DNA of 64,000 nt from SIG701 sp045611685 (lineage in GTDB: Bacteria; Bacillota; Clostridia; Oscillospirales; CAG-272), in assembly GCA_045611685.1 (NCBI GenBank), contig JAZKXO010000032.1:1-64000 (forward strand). The letters are read 5' to 3'. How positions within the stretch are numbered: position 1 is the first letter of the stretch; every line of letters starts with the position of its first letter. Positions 17,549-26,904 of the stretch are shown here, piece after piece. The position numbers were made by a program, and so were the translations under genes. A model generated the notes under the pieces. That model worked only from the letters and a program-made list of their open reading frames with translations, searched no databases and had not been told where the DNA came from.

Positions 17549-19435
17549 TTAGTCGGCGTCGCCGCCGTGCAAAAATTTATATACGTTTACGCCGTCCGCC
17601 TCGGAGAGGCCGGCAACCTTTGCAATATCTGCGGGCGATGCCGCGCGCATGGCTGTCATGGTGCCGAAATGCTTGAGCAGTGCCTTCGCCTTGGCAGGGC
17701 CGATGCCCTTCACCTTTTCGAGAGACGAGGTGCGCATCGTCTTCCGTTTTGCATTCGTCATGCCGGAGACGGTAAATCGGTGCACCTCTTCCTGGAGTTT
17801 ATAGAGAAACTGGAACACCGCAGGATCGCGGGCAACGTTGATCTCTTCGTTCTCGCCCACGAGCGTTCTTGTTTTGTGGTGCTCGTCCTTGACCATGCCG
17901 AAAACGGGGATCGTAACGTCCGCGTCCCGAAGAGCCTCGCGGACGACCGAAACGTGCGTCTCACCGCCGTCCAGCAGGATCAGATCAGGCCGTTTTGAAA
18001 ACGAGCCGCCCTCATCGGTAAGATGCGACACACGGCGGAGGATCGTCTCCCGCATGGAAGCGTAGTCGTCAGGCGTTTCGGTAACGGATTGTATCTTAAA
18101 CTGCCTGTAATCGCTCTTTTTGAAACGGCCGTTTTCCGCCACCACCATACCGGCGGTAATGTGCTCACGCCCGAGATTCGATATATCGTACGCCTCAATT
18201 CGTTCAGGCACCGTCTCAAGCTCCAAAAGAGCCGCCAGGCGCACGAGCATGCGGGTATCGCCCTCTTCGCGCTTACGCTGATTCTCGCCGTGCTCGGCGG
18301 CATCCCGCTCTGCCATAAGGCACAGCTTGTGCATATCGCCGCGCTTCGGTGTACGGACGGTAACGCGCCGACCGGCGCGGCCGGTGAGATATGCAGAAAT
18401 CGTTTCGTAATCGTGCTGAGGCAAGTCAAAGGACAAAAGCACCTCGGCGGGAATGTCCTCTCTGCCCTGATAAAGGCTTATGATAAACGCACTCATAGGC
18501 GAATCGCCCGTATCGGATTCCCCCTCACCGAGCGTGATCTCGTCGGGCGCAAAACGGAAATGCTCGCTGTCTGTGATATACCCGCCGCGCACGTAAAACA
18601 CGGCCGCCGAATCACCAAGATCGGACCTGGCAAGCGCAATTACGTCGCACGCGAAATCGGGCGCGCCGACCGCCTTCTGCTTTTCGCCGAGGCGTCGGAG
18701 AGCGGCTATCGAATCGCGGCACCGCGCCGCCTCTTCAAACCGGAGATTCTCCGCGCACTCTTCCATTCGCGCCGCAAGATCCGCCATAGCGTCTCTCGTA
18801 TCCCCGCGGAGAATCTGCACGGCACACTTTATAAGTGCGCCGTATTCCTCCTCGGTTACGTCGCCCGCACACACGCCGACGCACCGCCCCATCTGGCGGT
18901 AGACGCACGGGCGCTCGCGGCCGATATCACGCGGGAAAATCCGTTTGCAGGACGGAAGGCCCAAGGTCCGTTCAAGCGTATGGATAACGGAATAGACCGT
19001 CGACGTGCCCGAATACGGACCGAAGTAAAGCGAGCCGTCATCCTCACGCCGTCTGGTCATCGTAAGGCGCGGATACGCATCCCCCATACTGACACGGATA
19101 TACGGGTACGATTTGGCATCCTTCAGTTTGACATTATATTTGGGGCTATATTGTTTTATGAGCTGATTCTCAAGCGCCAAGGCTTCCATTTCCGTGTCAC
19201 ATGTGATGAAATCGAAATCGTGGACGCTGTCAGCCATACGGGACGTTTTGACGTCGTGCGTGCCGTGAAAATACTGCGACACCCGATCTCTCAAAGAGCG
19301 GGATTTTCCGACGTAGATCACCTTTCCGCTCGCCCCGCGCATGATGTACACACCGGGCACACGCGGCAAGGCCATGGACTTGGAGCGAAGATGGGAAAGG
19401 ACTTCATCTCTCGGGGAAAACGTGTCTCCGTTCAC
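17549..19435 (-). CDS. uvrC: Excinuclease ABC subunit C (UvrC)
   Basis: UvrC makes both incisions around bulky DNA lesions after UvrAB loading. The 628-aa protein shows the GIY-YIG nuclease (PGVYIMRGASGKVIYVGKS) at the N-terminus, the UvrB-binding UVR motif near 205-240, the RNase H-like second nuclease (DISNLGREHITAGMVV and LDGGETHVSVV) and C-terminal helix-hairpin-helix repeats (LEKVKGIGPAKAKALLKHFG). The start is a GTG with GGAGG 8 bases upstream. uvrA and uvrB are not in the window. Confidence 0.96.
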   Translation of the reverse strand: MNGDTFSPRDEVLSHLRSKSMALPRVPGVYIMRGASGKVIYVGKSRSLRDRVSQYFHGTHDVKTSRMADSVHDFDFITCDTEMEALALENQLIKQYSPKYNVKLKDAKSYPYIRVSMGDAYPRLTMTRRREDDGSLYFGPYSGTSTVYSVIHTLERTLGLPSCKRIFPRDIGRERPCVYRQMGRCVGVCAGDVTEEEYGALIKCAVQILRGDTRDAMADLAARMEECAENLRFEEAARCRDSIAALRRLGEKQKAVGAPDFACDVIALARSDLGDSAAVFYVRGGYITDSEHFRFAPDEITLGEGESDTGDSPMSAFIISLYQGREDIPAEVLLSFDLPQHDYETISAYLTGRAGRRVTVRTPKRGDMHKLCLMAERDAAEHGENQRKREEGDTRMLVRLAALLELETVPERIEAYDISNLGREHITAGMVVAENGRFKKSDYRQFKIQSVTETPDDYASMRETILRRVSHLTDEGGSFSKRPDLILLDGGETHVSVVREALRDADVTIPVFGMVKDEHHKTRTLVGENEEINVARDPAVFQFLYKLQEEVHRFTVSGMTNAKRKTMRTSSLEKVKGIGPAKAKALLKHFGTMTAMRAASPADIAKVAGLSEADGVNVYKFLHGGDAD

Positions 19436-19469
19436 CGTAAAATCCTCCCTCTCCGTGTAGTTTCAGTGA

Positions 19470-19509
19470 GATAAAAACAGGCGAAAAGCCGCCAAATGTG
19501 CTTTTCGCC
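19470..19509 (-). terminator. HPr gene terminator
   Basis: GGCGAAAAGC (19480-19489) pairs with GCTTTTCGCC (19500-19509); the minus-strand product then runs into CUGUUUUUAUC. A second short hairpin (19570-19584) sits just behind the HPr stop codon without a U-run. Confidence 0.8.
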
Positions 19510-19587
19510 GCATAGATTGTGTGAAGATATATCTGTCGAGCCATAGGGCCCGGCAGACTCTTTTATAGTATGCCGGGAACCGGCAGA

Positions 19588-19851
19588 TCAGTCGTCAAAG
19601 CCGGTGTCAATGAGTGCGGCGAGTCCGTCCAGTGCTTCCTGTTCATCGTTGCCGTCTGCGATCAGAGTGATCGACATTCCCTTTACGATACCGAGGGAAA
19701 GAACGCCGAGCAGACTCTTGGCGTTAACGCGTCTGTCCTCACGCTCCACCCAGATCGAACTGCGGTAAGAATTGGCTTTCTGGATAAAGAACGTAGCCGG
19801 TCTCGCGTGGAGTCCAACGTTATTCTTTATAGTAACATCGCGAGAAATCAT
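19588..19851 (-). CDS. ptsH: Phosphocarrier protein HPr
   Basis: HPr relays phosphate from enzyme I to sugar PTS permeases and, in Firmicutes, signals carbon status to CcpA when phosphorylated on serine. The 87-aa protein has the active-site histidine at position 15 (GLHARPA) and the regulatory serine at position 46 (AKSLLGVLSLG), both at canonical numbering, so it is HPr and not Crh. The ATG at 19851 is preceded by AAGGAG. Its own promoter and terminator make it monocistronic; no ptsI is adjacent. Confidence 0.93.
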   Translation of the reverse strand: MISRDVTIKNNVGLHARPATFFIQKANSYRSSIWVEREDRRVNAKSLLGVLSLGIVKGMSITLIADGNDEQEALDGLAALIDTGFDD

Positions 19852-19928
19852 ATCTGTATGCTCCTTGGGTGCAAATAATTCGTAGGAATCTGCGCGCATT
19901 GTACGGCAAATTCTAATAACATATAACC

Positions 19929-19957
19929 AGTATATCAAATTCCGCACGCAAAATCAA
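19929..19957 (-). promoter_or_regulatory. SigA promoter of the HPr gene
   Basis: On the minus strand TTGATT (19952-19957), a 17-bp spacer and TATACT (19929-19934), about 80 bp upstream of the start codon. Confidence 0.8.
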
Positions 19958-20082
19958 TAGATTTTTCTCATTTTTTCATTTTTCACCGCTTTTCACGGCA
20001 AAGCGCCCGTTTTGGCACCGATTTTTGTAAGATATGTGTACCTTTCACATTTTTCGGTGCGACAGTATATAAAAACGAACAA

Positions 20083-20808
20083 TTAATAGGACGTAACAGT
20101 ACGCTTATTGCCCGCCGCATAGTCGCGGTGGAGCGTGAGTTCCCCATTATCCATACGGAAAATGCGATCCGCATGATCGGCGATGGACAAATCGTGGGTA
20201 ACCATAACGAGCGTCTGACCAAGCACGCGCTTCGTCTCAAGGAGAAGCTTCAATACCTCGTCGGCGTTCGCTCGGTCAAGGTTGCCCGTAGGCTCATCTG
20301 CAAACACGATATCCGGCAGATTGATAAGAGCGCGGGCAATCGCAACGCGCTGCTGCTGACCACCGGAAAGCTCGCTCGGCAAATGATGCAGACGCTCTCC
20401 GAGCTGAAGCGTTTCCACGAGCTTTCTGAGATTTTCCTGATAGCTCATATCGGGCTTATTGCACATTACGGTAGGGATGAGAATGTTCTCAAGCGCCGTA
20501 AACTGCGGGATCAGATTATGACGCTGGAAAATAAATCCCATATTGATGCCGCGGAAGCGGCCGAGCTCATCCTGAGACATTTTCGTAATATCCTCGCCGC
20601 GGATCTTTACGTGGCCGGCATCCGCATTCAGAAGCCCCGCGCAGATGTGGAGAAACGTACTCTTACCGGAGCCGGAAGAGCCGATAATCGCCACGAACTC
20701 ACCCGGTTCCACCTTGATGGATACGCGGTTTACCGCCGTTACGACGGTATCGTACTGCTTATACTGTTTGATAACGCTCTCCGTCTGGAGCATATACTGC
20801 ACTGCCAT
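20083..20808 (-). CDS. ABC transporter ATPase, MacB/LolD type
   Basis: This 241-aa ATPase drives the FtsX-type permease encoded just upstream. It has Walker A GSSGSGKST near 44, a MacB-family GINMGFIFQRHNLIPQFTALENI segment, signature LSGGQQQR near 145 and Walker B DIVFADEPTGNLD. Such ATPases power conformational signals across the membrane for lipoprotein release, peptide-antibiotic resistance or wall-hydrolase control, and not classical import. Gap to the permease gene is 47 bp. The substrate is unknown. Confidence 0.9.
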   Translation of the reverse strand: MAVQYMLQTESVIKQYKQYDTVVTAVNRVSIKVEPGEFVAIIGSSGSGKSTFLHICAGLLNADAGHVKIRGEDITKMSQDELGRFRGINMGFIFQRHNLIPQFTALENILIPTVMCNKPDMSYQENLRKLVETLQLGERLHHLPSELSGGQQQRVAIARALINLPDIVFADEPTGNLDRANADEVLKLLLETKRVLGQTLVMVTHDLSIADHADRIFRMDNGELTLHRDYAAGNKRTVTSY

Positions 20809-20855
20809 ATAGTAAACCTTCTTTATTTACAATATTTTCCCCGATACAAGAGGAG

Positions 20856-23117
20856 TTATTCTTCGCCCTCGCCCGAGCCGCCGTTCTCAAGGGTTACCCT
20901 CGATTTTATGTACGAACGGAACGGCAGGTACGTCGAGAAGAATCCGCATCCGACGGACATTAAAATGCTTGTCAGAATCGCATACCACGGCATATAGAAC
21001 TCGTAGCGGACGTTTACTTTCGCAAAATACGGAATCGCAACATTGAAGATATAGAAGAGACCGTAACTGCCGAGGTAGCTCAAAAGAACGGCAACGATGA
21101 GCGAAAGCACCGCCATCACGAGACCGCCCTGGACGTAGATCTGACGGATATCCTTCACGAGAGCACCCATCGACTGCAGAATATTGAATTCCTTCTCTCG
21201 CTTGTAGTAGTAGAGGGTCTGTGAGAAGAACCAGACAAGCGGTGAGATGCACAGAATGAGAAGCGCGATCGCCACGTACAGCTCGTGATAGTGCTTATCC
21301 TCCGAAATCGTGTCGAGGCTCAGCTGGTGTGTATTGGAGATACGCGTTTCGCCGTATATACGGCCCCAGTTGCGCAGTTCCCGTTCGATACGGTTCGTCT
21401 CCTCGCTCGAAAGGGCCTGATCGACGAAAATATGAAGCGTCGTCGCGTCGTCGCTTCTGCCGCGCGATACGATCTCATAATCGTCGGTATTAAAGAAGAT
21501 CGGCATGCTACCCGAGGGGATGTTCTCGATCACTGCACCGACGGTAAAGGTATAATAATCGAACTCGAAATAATCGATCTGGCTGTTAAGGAGAACGCGG
21601 CCGCTGAGATTCGCATCAACGGCACGGATCTGACCCGTTTTGACGGCAATCTGAATCTCGTCACCCACCTCAAAATCGTACGTTTTGATGTTGGAGATCG
21701 AGTCGCCGATAATGACCGTGCCGGGCGTCGTGTAGATACAGTTTAGATCACCCTTATATTTATACTTTTCAAGCAGGCCGAGCTGCTCCTCGGTCATACC
21801 GTAATAGATGACATCCGCCGAGGCGCGCATGCCCTCCTTGGGATTCCGCTCACTGTCGTACACGACGAGATTTTTCATGGGCAAGACGTTCGATGCATCG
21901 GTCAGCATATGCGATGCGATCTCGTACGCCTCGATATTGTTGTTTTTCGCCTCGACCTCGGTAATACCCTCTATCGCATACAGCTCCTCGCTCATCTCGT
22001 CGTCGTAGGTAAAGCCCGTATCGGACAGATCCACGGTAAACTGCGGGCGGGGGTATTCAAGGCCTGTCGTATAAATATTGGCAAGATAGAGTCCGCAGAT
22101 AAAGAGCGCGCAGAACACGATCGCCGTCGTGAGAAGCTGGACGCTGTACTTGCGGAAACGCCAGATGGAATAAAACTCGTACTGCGTGGGAAATTTCTTG
22201 CCGAGAAGATTGATGGAACGCATCGGGGAGGTAACGAGGTTGGAGTTATCCTCCGTAACGATGAGCGTCATAGGCTGTCTCGTCGACATAACGCGCATCG
22301 GCATCCATACGGAAGCGAGTACCACCGCCGTACCGAACAAAAGCACCTTCAAGAATATGAGGAATGAAAACTGGAATGTGATTCCCGAAGGGAGATAAAT
22401 GAGATACACGATAAGCGTGGAAAAGAGCACGGATGGGATTAAGGTTACGGTGGAAATGGCGAAAAGCTCCCAAAACGCCGTGCCGAACAGTTTTTTGAAA
22501 TCCGCACCGAACGTCATATATACGCCGTAGGTGAATTTATACTGATTGACGCGGATATTGTAAAGCGACGTCAGAAGGAAAATCGACACCGCTAAAAGAA
22601 TGAGCGTGATGAAAATAAACGTTACGAGGTTCGCCGTTTTGTTGTCATCAAACCGTAAAAGCGGCGTCGTGGAGATCGAGAACGCCTCACCTTCACGCCC
22701 GAGTCTTTGGAGATTCGGCAGATGGCTCTCGCGGAAGCGCGCCTCGCTCTCGTCCTTATCATGCAGGAAAAACAAAAACATATCGTAGCGCGTGTTGCCC
22801 GTCATGTAGTTGACGTTCTCGTCGTAACGGACGATCTTCAGGATCATATCGTTTTTGAAAACGGAGCCGGAATCGTTGAACATATAGTTCGCCTGATCCA
22901 CGTTCAGATCTCTGAGAACCATGTGATAGTCGTACTCTGCCGTCACGTGCCCGTATTCCACGTCGTTGTTATTGGCGTAGGATACCGACATCATACCGTA
23001 AAACGTCTGTACGATAAACAAGGCCGCAAAAAAGCAGGCGTACTGTTTAAAATTAAAAAACACACTCTTGAAGGCAATCTTTACACTTCTTTTAAGATAT
23101 TCGAAAAACGCTTCCAA
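20856..23117 (-). CDS. FtsX-like ABC permease, tandem module, 753 aa
   Basis: The layout is two FtsX modules: a helix near 18-36, an extracytoplasmic domain of about 120 residues, helices near 170-190, 215-240 and 255-275, a fifth near 330-350, a second outer domain of about 280 residues (355-635), then three helices to the C-terminus. This resembles LolC/MacB/YknZ-type mechanotransmission permeases and not importers. The start is a TTG at 23117 behind GAGGAG; no ATG fits the conserved N-terminus. It is the middle gene of a lipoprotein-permease-ATPase operon. Function unknown. Confidence 0.82.
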   Translation of the reverse strand: MEAFFEYLKRSVKIAFKSVFFNFKQYACFFAALFIVQTFYGMMSVSYANNNDVEYGHVTAEYDYHMVLRDLNVDQANYMFNDSGSVFKNDMILKIVRYDENVNYMTGNTRYDMFLFFLHDKDESEARFRESHLPNLQRLGREGEAFSISTTPLLRFDDNKTANLVTFIFITLILLAVSIFLLTSLYNIRVNQYKFTYGVYMTFGADFKKLFGTAFWELFAISTVTLIPSVLFSTLIVYLIYLPSGITFQFSFLIFLKVLLFGTAVVLASVWMPMRVMSTRQPMTLIVTEDNSNLVTSPMRSINLLGKKFPTQYEFYSIWRFRKYSVQLLTTAIVFCALFICGLYLANIYTTGLEYPRPQFTVDLSDTGFTYDDEMSEELYAIEGITEVEAKNNNIEAYEIASHMLTDASNVLPMKNLVVYDSERNPKEGMRASADVIYYGMTEEQLGLLEKYKYKGDLNCIYTTPGTVIIGDSISNIKTYDFEVGDEIQIAVKTGQIRAVDANLSGRVLLNSQIDYFEFDYYTFTVGAVIENIPSGSMPIFFNTDDYEIVSRGRSDDATTLHIFVDQALSSEETNRIERELRNWGRIYGETRISNTHQLSLDTISEDKHYHELYVAIALLILCISPLVWFFSQTLYYYKREKEFNILQSMGALVKDIRQIYVQGGLVMAVLSLIVAVLLSYLGSYGLFYIFNVAIPYFAKVNVRYEFYMPWYAILTSILMSVGCGFFSTYLPFRSYIKSRVTLENGGSGEGEE

Positions 23118-23154
23118 AGGAGTTCTCCTCTCTCGTCAAATCCCCGAAGGGGTA

Positions 23155-23586
23155 TCAGCCGAACAGACTGTCGATATAGAACAGATCAAGCGGGGTTATG
23201 GGATCGTACGTATATTCTCCGTACTGCAGCATGGGCGTTTTCTCCTCCGTCTCCGCCGTGACATACAGAGGATTCCGTATATCCGACGAATCCGCCATTT
23301 GGAAGGTTAGAGCATACGCGAACTCCGTACCGTCCGCACCCGTTCTCGTGCAGGTAAGATTCTCGAACGCCAGCATCAAGAGCTCGACCTCCGTGCCCGT
23401 AACGGTAACGCTCACACCGTCCGAAACACGCGTAACGGTTACCGATTCAATAATCGGCAAAAGCGTTGCGTCGTCGAGGGCGGCGGGCAGAATTTCGTTC
23501 ATATTGTATGTTCTGAGATTCCCGCAGCCGGCTAACATACAAAGAGAAAGAAGACACGCGAAAAAAACAATCCGATTCCGTTTCAT
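23155..23586 (-). CDS. Small lipoprotein of unknown function
   Basis: The 143-aa product starts with a lipoprotein signal peptide, lipobox LAGC with Cys21 as the lipidated residue. The remainder is a predicted beta-rich extracytoplasmic domain with no family I recognise. It is the first gene behind the promoter at 23621-23649 and lies 37 bp before the permease gene, so it is probably an accessory subunit of that transporter, perhaps interacting with its large outer domains. That role is inference from context. Confidence 0.75.
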   Translation of the reverse strand: MKRNRIVFFACLLSLCMLAGCGNLRTYNMNEILPAALDDATLLPIIESVTVTRVSDGVSVTVTGTEVELLMLAFENLTCTRTGADGTEFAYALTFQMADSSDIRNPLYVTAETEEKTPMLQYGEYTYDPITPLDLFYIDSLFG

Positions 23587-23620
23587 GAGATTTCTCCGCT
23601 GTTTCTGAAATTATGCTTCC

Positions 23621-23649
23621 ATTATACAACACGAACCCCTCTCTGACAA
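23621..23649 (-). promoter_or_regulatory. SigA promoter of the lipoprotein-permease-ATPase operon
   Basis: On the minus strand TTGTCA (23644-23649), a 17-bp spacer and TATAAT (23621-23626), 35 bp upstream of the lipoprotein start codon. Confidence 0.85.
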
Positions 23650-23688
23650 GAGAAATATTGTGAATTTTATTCTTTTTTGAGGGCAGTC

Positions 23689-23717
23689 TTTCAAAAGACG
23701 AAGTATTGTGTTATAAT
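23689..23717 (+). promoter_or_regulatory. Weak candidate promoter for polA
   Basis: TTTCAA (23689-23694), 17 bp, TATAAT (23712-23717). The -35 is poor, and a second TATAAT lies 14 bases further on (23721-23728 region), so the exact start point is uncertain. Confidence 0.4.
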
Positions 23718-23751
23718 AAATATAATGTACGCATAAGAACAGGAGTCTTTT

Positions 23752-26274
23752 ATGAAAACGCTTCTTGTCATCGACGGAAACAGTATTCTGAACCGTGCCT
23801 TTTACGGGCTCCGACCGCTCTCTACCAAAAACGGTCTCCCCACAAACGCCGTCTACGGATTCATTACGATCCTAAAAAAACATATCGACGCCCTCTCCCC
23901 CGATCGGATCGTGTGTGCGTTCGATAAAAAATCGCCGACCTTCCGCCATAAGATGTATGCAGGCTACAAGGCAACGCGCAAGGGTATGCCCGAGGATCTG
24001 GCAGTCCAGCTCCCGTACGCCAAAGAGGTAGCCGCCGCTATGGGATGCACGGTTATCGCCCTCGAAGGCTACGAGGCGGACGATATTTTGGGCACGTGCG
24101 CCGCCATGGCAGAAGCGGACGGGAATATGCATACGTTCATCCTCACGGGTGACCGGGACTCGCTCCAGCTCGTCTCCGACGAAACGACGGTCGTACTCGT
24201 AAAAACGAAGGAGGACGTCCTCTACACCCCTGCCGTGTTCGCCGAAGAATACGGCATCACGCCGGCACAGTTCGTAGACGTGAAAGCGCTCATGGGCGAT
24301 ACGTCTGACAACATCCCGGGCGTCCCCGGCATCGGCGAAAAGACCGCTTTGAAACTCATCGGCGCGGCGGGATCGCTCGATAGCGTATATGATGAAATCA
24401 ACGCGTTGCCCGTGACGAAATCCGTTCTCGAAAAACTCAAAAACGGCAAAGACAGCGCCTATCTCTCCCTGGATCTTGCGCGCATTTTCCGCGAGGTACC
24501 GCTCGAGGCCGAGGTGATCGGGCACGACGCGGCTGTCGATAAGCAGCGGCTTTCGGAGCTCTTCACGGAACTGGAATTTTTTGCGCTGAAAGCACGGTTT
24601 TCCCTCACGGACGACGGCAGAGCCGCTCCCGAAAAACCGATGGAGGAAATCCCCCTGTTCGTCCCCCTCGCCGACGCGGAAACGCTCCCCGATGGCGAAC
24701 CCGTCGTCTGTGCGCTTGCGCCCGACGGCTCTCTCTCTGCCGTGTGCGGAGAGAAGCACGTTCTCATCCCTCAAGAAGCGGTAAAGCACGTGCTCGCAAA
24801 TCACCCCGTCGTATGCCACGACTTCAAAACCATGTACGGTACGCTGAAAGAGCACGGTGTTCTCCCCCACTGTATTTTTGACACAATGCTGGCGGCATAT
24901 CTTATCTCCCCCGGAGAAAGCCAGTATCCTCTCACCCGCGTGGCGGCATCGTACGCCCTCAGTACACCGGAGAAAATGACGTCTGAAGCCGAGGCGCATC
25001 TTACCGCCCGCCTGTACCCACTCCTCAAAGCTGACCTCGAAAAGCACGGCATGACCGATCTTCTGTCCGGGATCGAGATTCCCCTCGCCGAGGTTCTCGC
25101 CGAAATGGAAGAGGCAGGATTCACGCTTGACGCGAAGGGACTTCACGAATATATCGTCGGTTTAGAGGCTGCCGCTGCCGATCTTGCCGCCGTGATCTAC
25201 GAGGAAGCCGGCGTACAGTTCAATCTCAATTCGCCAAAGCAGCTCGGCGAGGTGCTCTTTGAACGGCTCGGGCTTCCCTCCTTTAAAAAGACACAGCGCG
25301 GCTACGCCACTGATGCGGAAACGCTTTCAAAACTCCGCCCGTATCACCCGATCATCGGGCACATTCTGGATTACCGCCAGCTCGTAAAGCTCACGGGCAC
25401 GTACGGTGACAACCTGATCGCGCTTATGGGCGAGGACGGAAAGATCCACTCCAGATTCAACCAAACGGGAACGGCGACGGGCAGACTCTCTTCGACCGAT
25501 CCGAATATGCAGAACATCCCCGTACGCGGTCAACTCGGTCGGGAACTGAGACGGTATTTTGTGCCCTCCGACGGGGATCATATCCTTCTCGATGCGGACT
25601 ATTCGCAGATCGAACTGCGCCTTCTCGCCGTGCTCTCGAACGATAAAGCGATGCAGGACGCGTTCCTCTCCGGCGAAGATATCCACCGCGCCACGGCGTC
25701 GCAGGTGTTCAAGACACCGATCGGTGAGGTTACGCCTGAACTTCGCAGTCGCGCAAAGGCGGTAAACTTCGGCATCGTGTACGGCATCGGGGACTACTCC
25801 CTCTCGCAGGACCTGGGCATTTCACGCACACGCGCGGCTGAGTATATACGAAGTTATCTTGACACGTATCCGATGGTGGAATCGTATCTTCAAAAGACAG
25901 TTGAAAAAGCGAAAGAGAACGGGTTCACCAAAACGATGTTCGACCGAAAGCGCTTTATCCCCGAACTTGCCTCCCAAAACAAAAACATCCGCTCCTTCGG
26001 AGAACGGGTGGCGAAAAACAGCCCGATTCAGGGAACGGCGGCGGATATTATAAAAATCGCCATGATCAGAACACGGGACGCACTCAAAGAAGCAGGCATT
26101 GATGCAAAACTGATTCTGCAGGTGCACGACGAACTGATAATCGAAGCTTCCAAAAAAGATGCCGCCGTTGCCGCCGACATTCTGAAACGGGAAATGGAGG
26201 GAGCCGTCTCCCTCTCCGTTCCGCTCACCGCGGAAGTTTCCATGGGCGAAAGCTGGTTTGAGGCAAAGCAGTAA
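23752..26274 (+). CDS. polA: DNA polymerase I with inactive proofreading domain
   Basis: Pol I fills gaps and removes RNA primers in repair and lagging-strand synthesis. Residues 1-290 are the 5' nuclease (LLVIDGNSILNRAFYG, EGYEADDILG, GDTSDNIPGVPGIG). Residues 300-410 occupy the 3'-5' exonuclease fold but lack the D-x-E metal ligands, so proofreading is probably absent, as in B. subtilis and Taq. The polymerase has motif A DADYSQIELR, motif B RSRAKAVNFGIVYG and motif C QVHDELIIE. Length 840 aa is usual. It is monocistronic, with AGGAG before the ATG and a terminator 6 bp past the stop. Confidence 0.97.
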   Translation: MKTLLVIDGNSILNRAFYGLRPLSTKNGLPTNAVYGFITILKKHIDALSPDRIVCAFDKKSPTFRHKMYAGYKATRKGMPEDLAVQLPYAKEVAAAMGCTVIALEGYEADDILGTCAAMAEADGNMHTFILTGDRDSLQLVSDETTVVLVKTKEDVLYTPAVFAEEYGITPAQFVDVKALMGDTSDNIPGVPGIGEKTALKLIGAAGSLDSVYDEINALPVTKSVLEKLKNGKDSAYLSLDLARIFREVPLEAEVIGHDAAVDKQRLSELFTELEFFALKARFSLTDDGRAAPEKPMEEIPLFVPLADAETLPDGEPVVCALAPDGSLSAVCGEKHVLIPQEAVKHVLANHPVVCHDFKTMYGTLKEHGVLPHCIFDTMLAAYLISPGESQYPLTRVAASYALSTPEKMTSEAEAHLTARLYPLLKADLEKHGMTDLLSGIEIPLAEVLAEMEEAGFTLDAKGLHEYIVGLEAAAADLAAVIYEEAGVQFNLNSPKQLGEVLFERLGLPSFKKTQRGYATDAETLSKLRPYHPIIGHILDYRQLVKLTGTYGDNLIALMGEDGKIHSRFNQTGTATGRLSSTDPNMQNIPVRGQLGRELRRYFVPSDGDHILLDADYSQIELRLLAVLSNDKAMQDAFLSGEDIHRATASQVFKTPIGEVTPELRSRAKAVNFGIVYGIGDYSLSQDLGISRTRAAEYIRSYLDTYPMVESYLQKTVEKAKENGFTKTMFDRKRFIPELASQNKNIRSFGERVAKNSPIQGTAADIIKIAMIRTRDALKEAGIDAKLILQVHDELIIEASKKDAAVAADILKREMEGAVSLSVPLTAEVSMGESWFEAKQ

Positions 26275-26280
26275 ATAATG

Positions 26281-26307
26281 AAGCACCCGCCGATACGGCG
26301 GGTGCTT
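26281..26307. terminator. Bidirectional terminator between polA and nitroreductase
   Basis: A perfect 12-bp GC-rich stem (26281-26292 with 26296-26307, 3-nt loop) lies between the convergent genes. U-runs on either side are short. Confidence 0.75.
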
Positions 26308-26310
26308 TAC

Positions 26311-26832
26311 TTATATCCGGACAATGCGTCCGGAGAGACGTTCCCTTGCGCCGGGAATCGGATCGGCGGGGTAACCGAGAATGCAGTTACCGACGCCTAC
26401 GTAGTCGCCGTCAAGACCCCATTCTCTGAGAAGCGCTTTCCCCTCGTCCGTCTGAAACATTTCCCTTGCGCGGTGGATCCAGCACGAGCCGACGCCGAGC
26501 GAATGCGCCGCCAGCATGAGATTTTGCATGACGAGGCAGCCGTCCTCGATGGCGGTGCGGCTTCTCGATACATCCGTGAGGACGACAATAACGACGGGCG
26601 CGCCGTAAAACGGATCGCCGTTCTGTCCGAGAACCGCGGCGTTCATCGCGGAGAGTGTATCACGCATTGCCTTATCCGTAACCGCCACCGTTACGACCGG
26701 CTGGCGGTTCATACCGGACGGTGCGTAGAGCCCCGCGTTCAGAATCGCTTCAAGCTCTTCCGCTTTGACCGTCTCCGGTCGGTAGGAGCGGACACTGCGG
26801 CGTTCGATCAGAGCCTTTATGACTTCGTTCAT
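26311..26832 (-). CDS. Nitroreductase-family FMN oxidoreductase
   Basis: The 173-aa protein belongs to the NfsA/NfsB-type flavin reductase superfamily, which uses NAD(P)H to reduce quinones, nitro groups or other acceptors. It has the FMN-phosphate motif ERRSVRSY near the N-terminus, LYAPSGMNRQPV, and the C-terminal GNCILGYPADP. The ATG at 26832 follows GGGAGG. It lies 72 bp downstream of clpC on the same strand, with no terminator evident between them. The physiological substrate is unknown. Confidence 0.88.
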   Translation of the reverse strand: MNEVIKALIERRSVRSYRPETVKAEELEAILNAGLYAPSGMNRQPVVTVAVTDKAMRDTLSAMNAAVLGQNGDPFYGAPVVIVVLTDVSRSRTAIEDGCLVMQNLMLAAHSLGVGSCWIHRAREMFQTDEGKALLREWGLDGDYVGVGNCILGYPADPIPGARERLSGRIVRI

Positions 26833-26904
26833 ATGTTTCCTCCCAAAATTTGTTTTGTGTATTCTTTTTCTCATTGTATCATCGGGAGAAAACGGTGTCA
26901 AGTG

